A DNA stretch of 11,740 nucleotides from Verrucomicrobiota bacterium (GTDB taxonomy: Bacteria > Verrucomicrobiota > Verrucomicrobiia > Chthoniobacterales > UBA10450): contig QHOD01000210.1 of the NCBI GenBank assembly GCA_003218615.1, positions 1 through 11,740 on the forward strand, read 5' to 3'. Both the position numbers and the translations under genes were made by a program. A model generated the notes under the pieces. That model saw only the letters and a program-made list of their open reading frames with translations. It had not been told where the DNA came from and ran no database searches. Shown in pieces: positions 6,594 to 11,740 of this stretch (within the stretch, counting starts at the first letter, position 1; each line of letters starts with the position of its first letter).

Positions 6594-7771
6594 TATTTCA
6601 TTGCTTTTTTAAGTTCGTCGGCCTTGTCAGTTCGTTCCCAGCTGAGCGCATCGAGATCATCGACGCGACCGAAGTGACCATAGTTGGTTGTCTTTCGATA
6701 AATCGGACGGAGCAGATTGAGCTGCTTTATGATCTCAGCGGGCTTGAAATTAAAAACTTCCCAGATCGCCCGCTCCAATTTTTCTTCGTCCACTTTGCCA
6801 GTGCAAAATGTATCGACGCTAACACTCACAGGTTCCGGATGGCCTATCGCATAAGCGAATTGGACCTCGCAACGGTCCGCCAATCCGGAAGCGACAACAT
6901 TTTTTGCGATCCAGCGTCCCATGTAAGCCGCGCTGCGATCGACTTTGCTGGGATCTTTTCCCGAAAACGCTCCGCCACCGTGCCTGCCCATTCCGCCGTA
7001 GGTGTCGCAAATAATTTTGCGCCCGGTGATGCCAGCGTCGCCTTCCGGGCCGCCGATGACGAACCGGCCAGTCGGATTAATCAGGTAGGTTGTTTTCTCG
7101 TCGATCCATTCAGGTGGCATCATTTTTTTGATCAGAAGTTCGATCAAGGTTTCGCGGATTTCCTTTTGTTTCACATCGGCTGCGTGCTGCGAAGAAACCA
7201 CCACGGTTGTGGCGCGCACCGGTTTGTAGCCGTCATATTCGATCGAAACCTGGGTCTTGGCGTCGGGCCGCAGCCACGGGATTTCGCCCGACTTGCGCAA
7301 TCGCGTGAGCTCGCGCCCGAGTTTGTGCGCGAATGAAATGGGAGCCGGCATTAGTTCCGGCGTTTCATTGCACGCAAAACCGAACATCAACCCTTGATCT
7401 CCAGCCCCTTGCTCGGCCGTTCCCTTGCCTTCAGCCGCCGCTTGATCGACACCCTGCTTGATGTCGCGCGATTGCTCGCTCATCTCCCAGATCACACGGC
7501 AGGTGTCGGCGTGAAAAATACAATCGCCATTCACATAGCCGATGCTCCGGATAGCGTTGCGAACCCGGTCTTCAAAATCGAGTTTGGCGTTGCTTGTGAT
7601 CTCGCCCGCGAGGACAACCAGGTTGCCTTTCGCGAGTGTTTCGCAAGCGACGCGGCTCAGCGGATCTTGTTCGAGGCAGGCGTCAAGGATGTAATCACTG
7701 ATGGTATCGCAAACTTTGTCGGGATGACCTTCGGTGACCGATTCGGAGGAAAAGATGTAACGATGGGACAT
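6593..7771 (-). CDS. metK: S-adenosylmethionine synthetase (methionine adenosyltransferase)
   Basis: MetK makes SAM from methionine and ATP in the cytoplasm. The 392-residue protein has the family length and motifs: EGHPDK near the start (14-19), GAGDQG (122-127, ATP site) and the glycine-rich GGGAFSGKDPSKVDRSAAY (266-283 region, phosphate binding). I start it at ATG 7771 because MSHRYIFSSESVTEGHPDK matches the family N-terminus. A further in-frame ATG at 7831 would add 20 non-conserved residues that run through repeat-like DNA. No good Shine-Dalgarno site precedes 7771. It is first in the metK-ahcY pair and diverges from a SAM-binding regulator. Its leader holds an 11-bp imperfect hairpin. 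Confidence 0.97.
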   Translation of the reverse strand: MSHRYIFSSESVTEGHPDKVCDTISDYILDACLEQDPLSRVACETLAKGNLVVLAGEITSNAKLDFEDRVRNAIRSIGYVNGDCIFHADTCRVIWEMSEQSRDIKQGVDQAAAEGKGTAEQGAGDQGLMFGFACNETPELMPAPISFAHKLGRELTRLRKSGEIPWLRPDAKTQVSIEYDGYKPVRATTVVVSSQHAADVKQKEIRETLIELLIKKMMPPEWIDEKTTYLINPTGRFVIGGPEGDAGITGRKIICDTYGGMGRHGGGAFSGKDPSKVDRSAAYMGRWIAKNVVASGLADRCEVQFAYAIGHPEPVSVSVDTFCTGKVDEEKLERAIWEVFNFKPAEIIKQLNLLRPIYRKTTNYGHFGRVDDLDALSWERTDKADELKKAMK

Positions 7772-7787
7772 GGTGAAGCAAATTCTT

Positions 7788-7837
7788 GAAGGGTTGAAAC
7801 GTCTGAGACTCTCGATCGGCAACCGGTTCAACGCTTC
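7788..7837 (-). promoter_or_regulatory. Imperfect hairpin in the metK leader
   Basis: On the plus strand gaagggttgaa (7788-7798) faces ttcaacgcttc (7827-7837). They pair at 10 of 11 positions around a 28-base loop that itself contains short palindromes (gtctgagac, cgatcg, aaccggtt). In the metK mRNA the stem would end 16 bases before the ATG. The second aacgcttcaac copy at 7846-7856 could compete for the same strand. It resembles no SAM or SAH riboswitch that I know, so regulation is speculative and a by-product of the repeat is equally possible. Confidence 0.35.
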
Positions 7838-7857
7838 AGCGTTTTAACGCTTCAACG
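7832..7857 (-). repeat. Dispersed 26-base repeat, copy 2 (AAGCGTTAAAA core)
   Basis: Read on the minus strand this matches 3611-3636 at 21 of 26 positions. It includes a self-complementary gcgtt-tt-aacgc hairpin (plus strand 7839-7850) and two direct copies of aacgcttca (7830-7838 and 7846-7854). It occupies the metK/regulator intergenic region, upstream of the metK start. Confidence 0.5.
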
Positions 7858-7887
7858 ATCCCCACATATTGACCAATCATGATACGT

Positions 7888-7897
7888 CGATATATCG
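7888..7897. promoter_or_regulatory. Candidate operator palindrome for the ArsR-type regulator
   Basis: The sequence cgatatatcg is a perfect 10-bp palindrome 12 bases before the regulator ATG and 116 bases upstream of metK. A second palindrome, atcatgat, lies at 7876-7883. ArsR-family dimers bind short AT-rich palindromes of this kind, often over their own promoters. The shared position between the regulator and metK-ahcY makes this the best operator candidate. Binding is inferred from position and symmetry only. Confidence 0.45.
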
Positions 7898-7909
7898 TTG
7901 GACGTTCCG

Positions 7910-8842
7910 ATGGCGTCAACCATAAATTTCCTGCGACTGCTCGCCGACCCAACTCGTTTGCGTCTGCTGCTTCTTCTCGAGCAGGAAGAACTTTCGGTGG
8001 CAGAGCTGCAACAAATTTTAGGTATGGGACAGTCCCGTATCTCAAGTCATCTCGCGCAGTTAAAACGCGCAGGGGTGGTGGAAGATCGGCGGGCCGGAAA
8101 AAATGTTTACTATGGCGCCAGCGAAAATGGACAGGATTCACGCCGGGCGCGGATTACGGAGTTGACCCGGACACTCGCGCGCGAATTGCCGGAAACAGCG
8201 CACGATCGCACCAGCCTCAAACTTGTTCTGCGCAAACGTCAGGACAAGGCGCGCGAGTACTTCGATGAACTCGCGGGAAAATTTGGGCGGCGTTACTGTC
8301 CGGGCCGGTCGTGGCAGGCGCTGGCGCACGCGCTCATCACGTTGCTGCCACAGCTAACCGTGGCGGATCTTGGCGCCGGTGAAGGAACGCTTTCACAGTT
8401 GCTGGCGAAAAACGCTCGCAAGGTTGTCGCAATTGATAATTCGCCGAAGATGGTCGAGTTCGGGTCCCAGCTCGCAAAAAAACACGGCTTCAAAAATCTT
8501 GAATACCGGCTTGGCGACATCGAAGAACCCCCGATCGCAAACAACAGCGTCGATCTTGCGATTTTAAGTCAGGCGTTGCACCACGCCATTCATCCGCAAC
8601 AGGCCATTGGGGCGGCACATCGCATTTTGAAACGCGGCGGCCGGCTGGTCATCCTCGATCTTTTGAGCCATCGCTTCGAACGGGCTCGCGAATTGTACGC
8701 AGACCACTGGCTCGGCTTTAGCGAAGTGCAGTTGCATCAGTTTCTGGAAAAAAACAGCTTCCGCGAAATTGAAGTGAGCGTGGTCGCACGCGAGAAACAG
8801 AGCCCGCATTTTCAAACCGTTTTCGCCACAGGCGTAAAGTGA
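7910..8842 (+). CDS. ArsR-family regulator fused to a SAM-dependent methyltransferase domain (SahR-like)
   Basis: This 310-residue protein joins an N-terminal winged helix of the ArsR family (about 1-75: LADPTRLRLLLLL, then helix-turn-helix ELQQILGMGQSRISSHLAQL, then wing DRRAGKNVYYGA) to a class I methyltransferase domain. The latter has motif I VADLGAGEG (151-159), KVVAIDNSPKMVE (171-183), GDIEEPP near 202-208 and a KRGGRLVILDLL strand (241-252). The ArsR metal-site ELCVC cysteines are absent, so it is not a classical metal sensor. The known SahR regulators of methionine metabolism are ArsR-type proteins that respond to SAH. The divergent position beside metK-ahcY makes a SAH/SAM-sensing repressor role likely. 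Whether the second domain still methylates anything is unknown. ATG 7910 has a weak GGA seven bases upstream; a TTG at 7898 would add four residues. Confidence 0.9.
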   Translation: MASTINFLRLLADPTRLRLLLLLEQEELSVAELQQILGMGQSRISSHLAQLKRAGVVEDRRAGKNVYYGASENGQDSRRARITELTRTLARELPETAHDRTSLKLVLRKRQDKAREYFDELAGKFGRRYCPGRSWQALAHALITLLPQLTVADLGAGEGTLSQLLAKNARKVVAIDNSPKMVEFGSQLAKKHGFKNLEYRLGDIEEPPIANNSVDLAILSQALHHAIHPQQAIGAAHRILKRGGRLVILDLLSHRFERARELYADHWLGFSEVQLHQFLEKNSFREIEVSVVAREKQSPHFQTVFATGVK

Positions 8843-8848
8843 ACGCCA

Positions 8849-10921
8849 TTGTGCGTTTTCGTGTCTATATTTCCGCCGTTGAACTATAATCCTGGCGAAC
8901 CCAAATCTGTTGCTTTGAGCGGCTTCTTCGAGGAAGTGAAGCGGCGCAAGGTTTACCGCGTGGCCGCAGCCTACATCATTGCTGCCGGAGGCATTATTCA
9001 GCTGGCCTCCGCTGCATTTCCCGCGTGGGAATTGCCAAACTGGGCCCTGCGCCTGGTGATCGTCCTGTTACTCATCGGGTTCCCGATCGCGCTGCTTCTC
9101 GCGTGGGCTTTTGATGTCACACCGCAAGGTATAAAGACGACGCCAGCTTCCGCTCCCAAAGCAAATCTGCGGCGCAATTTGCTTGTCCTCGTCGCCGCGG
9201 GCGTGCTGGTTTCCGCAATCGCCGGATTTTTTCTTCTTCTCCCCCGCGCTTCCGCGCACAAGATCGACAAGTCGATTGCGGTATTGCCGTTTGAAAATTT
9301 GAGCGACGACAAGGAAAACGCCTACTTCGCCGATGGCATCCAGGACGACGTGCTCACCAATTTGTCGAAGATTGGCGATCTGAAAGTGATATCTCGTACA
9401 TCGGTCATGCCCTATCGGGGAAAAGCGTCCAACGTTCGTGAGATCGGCAAGGCGCTAGGTGTGGCTACCATTCTGGAAGGCAGCGTTCGCCGCATCGGAA
9501 ATCGGGTCCGCGTCAATGTGCAATTGATTAACGCCGAGAACGACCAGCACATTTGGGCCGAAGATTACGATCGTGATTTGACGGATGTATTCGCGATTCA
9601 GACCGATCTCGCAAAAAAGATCGCGGGTGAACTGCAGGCCAAATTGTCACCCGCCGAACAAGCGCAAATGGAACGCAAGCCTACGGAAAACGGCGAAGCC
9701 TATCTCGCTTTTGTCCAGGCGCACAATCTTTTTGTGGCCGGGGTTGAGGATATCGGGAAATTGAAGCAAAGCGAGCAGCTTTATGCGCGGGCCATCGAGC
9801 TCGATCCGAAATTTGCGCTCGCTCTCGCGTGGTACTCGCAGTTGGAAAGTTGGATCGTCCACACCTTCGATCCAACTCGGGAACGGCGCGAAAAAGCGCG
9901 CGCTCTCGCGGACCAAGCGTTGCAATTGCAGCCCGACCTGCCGGAGGCCCACCTCGCGCTGGGATTTTCGCAGTATTACGGCGACAATAATTTCGAAGCG
10001 GCGCTGAAAGAATTCGAAATCGCGCAGCGCGGTTTGCCTAACGATGCCGACGGTTATCTCGCTCTCGGCGCGATCCAGCGCCGCCTGGGAAAATGGTCGG
10101 AATCCACCGCCAGTCTCGAGAAGGCTGCCAGCCTAAATCCGAAAGACAGCTGGGTGTTGCAGAATCTCTCTCACAATTACGAGATGTTGCGAGATTTCGA
10201 TGCGGCTAACAAAACGATCGACCGCGGCCTTCAAATTAACCCAACAGGGGTGGGACTTTGGGAGATCAAGTCCAAGCTGGCTATCGCCGAAAAAGGCGAT
10301 CTGAGCGTTGCGGAGCAAGCATTTCAGTCGGTGAAATCGATGCCGATGAGCAACGAGGAGAAACTTAGGATCGCTGGCGCGCGCGCGGACGTTTTTCTTT
10401 TGGAACGAAAATACAAAGAAGGATTGCGCGAAGCGGAAAGCCTGCCAGACGATCTCTTCACATCGATTCCCGCAAAATTGTGTGCTAAATATTATCTCAT
10501 CGGGTTTGCGCGAAAAGCGCTCCAGGACGAAGCGGGCGCGCGAGCCGCCTTCCTGAAAGCAAAAGACCTCGTCGAAGCGCAACTGAAACAAAGCCCCGAT
10601 GCGGCGGACATGCGTATTCAGCTCGCGAAAATTCTCGCCTATCTCGGACAAAAAAATGCCGCCCTGGCTGAAGCGCAGCGCGCCGCCGAATTGCTGCCGG
10701 AGAGCAAAGACGCCTTTGGCGGGCCGGAAATCACGGCCGGCGTGGCCGAAGTTTATTGCATCGTGGGCGAAAACGACCGGGCGATCGAGGTTCTGGATGG
10801 TTTGTTGAGCCGGCCGAGCGGTGTGACCGTGCCGCTTCTTAAACTGAGTCCGGCATGGGATCCGTTGCGAAACGATCCGCGCTTTCAAGCTTTGATCGAC
10901 AAGTACGGTGCGAAAGCCTAG
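8849..10921 (+). CDS. TolB-like/TPR membrane protein (signalling or scaffold type)
   Basis: The longest frame is 690 residues. A conserved N-terminus SGFFEEVKRRKVYRVAAAY (24-42) leads into TM1 (about 38-58), TM2 (66-88, ending AWAFDVTPQGIK) and TM3 (110-131). Next comes a TolB-N/FlgO-like domain (about 140-268) with SIAVLPFENLSDDKENAYFA, DLKVISRTSVMPYR, LEGSVRRIGNRVRVNVQLI and HIWAEDYDRDLTDVFAIQ. TPR-type helical repeats fill the rest. In relatives the front may carry a CadC-like DNA-binding or adenylate cyclase domain; here neither is present. The region after TM3 probably lies in the periplasm, which is an inference. The start is uncertain: TTG 8849, GTG 8861 and TTG 8915 are all possible, and homology begins only near 8918. 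It follows the regulator gene by 6-72 bases. No specific function can be given. Confidence 0.85.
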   Translation: MCVFVSIFPPLNYNPGEPKSVALSGFFEEVKRRKVYRVAAAYIIAAGGIIQLASAAFPAWELPNWALRLVIVLLLIGFPIALLLAWAFDVTPQGIKTTPASAPKANLRRNLLVLVAAGVLVSAIAGFFLLLPRASAHKIDKSIAVLPFENLSDDKENAYFADGIQDDVLTNLSKIGDLKVISRTSVMPYRGKASNVREIGKALGVATILEGSVRRIGNRVRVNVQLINAENDQHIWAEDYDRDLTDVFAIQTDLAKKIAGELQAKLSPAEQAQMERKPTENGEAYLAFVQAHNLFVAGVEDIGKLKQSEQLYARAIELDPKFALALAWYSQLESWIVHTFDPTRERREKARALADQALQLQPDLPEAHLALGFSQYYGDNNFEAALKEFEIAQRGLPNDADGYLALGAIQRRLGKWSESTASLEKAASLNPKDSWVLQNLSHNYEMLRDFDAANKTIDRGLQINPTGVGLWEIKSKLAIAEKGDLSVAEQAFQSVKSMPMSNEEKLRIAGARADVFLLERKYKEGLREAESLPDDLFTSIPAKLCAKYYLIGFARKALQDEAGARAAFLKAKDLVEAQLKQSPDAADMRIQLAKILAYLGQKNAALAEAQRAAELLPESKDAFGGPEITAGVAEVYCIVGENDRAIEVLDGLLSRPSGVTVPLLKLSPAWDPLRNDPRFQALIDKYGAKA

Positions 10922-11675
10922 CGCCGCGCTTCTTTTTCTCGCCGTCGCCGCCACGGCGCACGCGGAGTGGTCGATTCTCTCCGCGAATTCAGAACCGGGA
11001 CGCGCAGATGTTGTGCATCGACACGTTGTTCTGGAAGATTCTGAAACGAATGAGCGCGCCACGATTGATTTCGCATTGTTTTCGACAAAGTCGTGCACTC
11101 TGCAGCTGATCGATCAGCCAGCCCCGCCACGCCACGACCTTGCGCACGTGATGCGGCAGCAAAGATGTCTAGCCGGTGTGAACGGTGGCTACTTCGATCG
11201 CGACTACAGGCCGATTGGTTTACTGATTGCCGGCGGAAACATGGTTGCGCCGCTGCAACGAGCAAAGTTGTTGACTGGTGTGCTGGCTGGATCATCGCGC
11301 GGAGTAGAGATCGTGCGCACCCGCGAATTTTCGCGACAACAAAAACTTAATGCCGCGATCCAATGTGGTCCGTTTCTTGTCGATCTTGGCCAGCGCGTGC
11401 GCGGACTGGATGATTCACGCTCGGCGCGGCGGACTTTCGCAGCGACCGGAACGAATGACCGCATCGAGCTCGGCGTTTGTTCGGAGATTTCGCTCGCGAA
11501 ATTGGCAAAGATTCTTGTAACAACGCGATTGGCCGATGACTTGAAAATTCAGCGCTCATTAAATCTCGATGGCGGCTCCTCTAGCGCATTTTGGTTCGCA
11601 CAGGAGAACGGCAGCGCGTTTTCAATCCCCGAGCAAAAACCCGTGCGCAATTTTGTGGCCGTTGTGCCGAGATAA
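10908..11675 (+). CDS. Secreted phosphodiester glycosidase (NAGPA)-domain protein
   Basis: This 255-residue protein has a signal peptide with a good AHA cleavage site (after Ala19). The remainder fits the NAGPA fold (phosphodiester alpha-GlcNAcase type): LAGVNGGYFD (88-97), IGLLIAGG (103-110), LLTGVLAG (121-128), AIQCGPFLV (150-158), RRTFAATG (174-181), NLDGGSSSAFW (219-229) and a PVRNFVAVVPR end (245-255). Family members act on phosphodiester-linked sugars, and bacterial ones are mostly periplasmic or cell-wall proteins with unknown substrates. The GTG 10908 start lies 14 bases inside the preceding gene's end, in another frame, suggesting translational coupling with the TolB-like/TPR protein. 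No Shine-Dalgarno site is evident. Domain call is firm; substrate and role are unknown. Confidence 0.88.
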   Translation: MRKPSAALLFLAVAATAHAEWSILSANSEPGRADVVHRHVVLEDSETNERATIDFALFSTKSCTLQLIDQPAPPRHDLAHVMRQQRCLAGVNGGYFDRDYRPIGLLIAGGNMVAPLQRAKLLTGVLAGSSRGVEIVRTREFSRQQKLNAAIQCGPFLVDLGQRVRGLDDSRSARRTFAATGTNDRIELGVCSEISLAKLAKILVTTRLADDLKIQRSLNLDGGSSSAFWFAQENGSAFSIPEQKPVRNFVAVVPR

Positions 11676-11682
11676 CTTAACC

Positions 11683-11740
11683 ATGCGCACATTTGGCGGA
11701 TTCAGATCGGACGACAAATTTTTCTACGGCGAAGTGCGTG
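11683..11740 (+). CDS. N-terminal fragment of an unidentified gene (cut by window edge)
   Basis: An ATG at 11683, seven bases after the NAGPA-domain stop, opens a frame that runs to the window edge (19 codons: MRTFGGFRSDDKFFYGEVR). Close spacing on the same strand suggests operon membership. A short beta-type start with FFYGEV is loosely like fumarylacetoacetate hydrolase-family N-termini, but 19 residues are too few to name it. Confidence 0.5.
   Translation, partial: MRTFGGFRSDDKFFYGEVR

Noticed and set aside
6197..7336. A 379-codon plus-strand ORF opposite ahcY and metK
   Set aside because: It is fully antisense to two certain enzymes in a GC-rich region, where long shadow frames are common.
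7772..7831. N-terminal extension of MetK from an ATG at 7831
   Set aside because: The added 20 residues are not conserved in MetK and their DNA forms the leader hairpin; MSHRYIFSSESVTEGHPDK from 7771 fits the family start.
7772..7909. A SAM or SAH riboswitch upstream of metK-ahcY
   Set aside because: No conserved core of any SAM or SAH riboswitch class could be recognised; only repeat-like hairpins are present.
10133..11098. A 321-codon minus-strand ORF opposite the TPR and NAGPA genes
   Set aside because: It has no family motif and is antisense to two well supported genes.

Overview
The window looks like chromosomal DNA of a free-living Gram-negative bacterium, most likely a soil Verrucomicrobiota (Chthoniobacterales-like). 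This rests on inference from gene content and protein style: a TolB-like/TPR membrane protein of the SGFFEELKRR type, a plant-like long AhcY, a small LDTGPPGA...HAPP exported protein, short AT-rich intergenic repeats of the GTTCGATGTT and AAGCGTTAAAA type, and few clear Shine-Dalgarno sites. No phylogenetic test could be run. No rRNA, tRNA, CRISPR array, transposase or phage gene was seen.

Left arm (1-3603, all minus strand), in order of transcription: a TetA-like 12-TM major facilitator (2320-3603), a 147-residue exported protein with CPFH and CC cysteines (1865-2308), a 475-residue outer-membrane-barrel-type protein that begins with a heavy-metal-binding CPKCGMKL motif and a His/Met-rich tail (300-1727), and the 5' end of glpX for class II fructose-1,6-bisphosphatase (1-233). 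The first three look like a metal (possibly copper) or drug handling unit. Between the small protein and the barrel gene lies a compact palindromic repeat element (1754-1862). A second, tandem 14-base repeat lies in frame inside the barrel gene.

Centre, plus strand (3702-4965): a bacterial SET-domain lysine methyltransferase, a two-TM channel-like membrane protein and a small cysteine-containing lipoprotein, closely spaced and probably one operon. They converge on the next unit.

Centre, minus strand (5163-7771): metK and ahcY overlap by one base (TAATG). They form the SAM synthesis and SAH removal arm of the activated methyl cycle. Divergent from them at 7910 is an ArsR-type winged helix fused to a SAM-dependent methyltransferase domain. 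This arrangement fits a SahR-like sensor of SAH/SAM that controls metK-ahcY. The shared intergenic region (7772-7909) holds a 10-bp perfect palindrome, a long imperfect hairpin in the metK leader, and a 26-base repeat whose relative lies in the other divergent intergenic region (3611-3636).

Right arm (plus strand, 8849 to end): a three-TM TolB-like/TPR protein, a secreted phosphodiester glycosidase (NAGPA)-domain protein that overlaps it by 14 bases, and the first 19 codons of an unidentified gene.

The points most worth following are the regulator/metK-ahcY module with its candidate operator, the uncharacterised metal-type trio at 300-3603, and the dispersed repeats placed at divergent gene starts.
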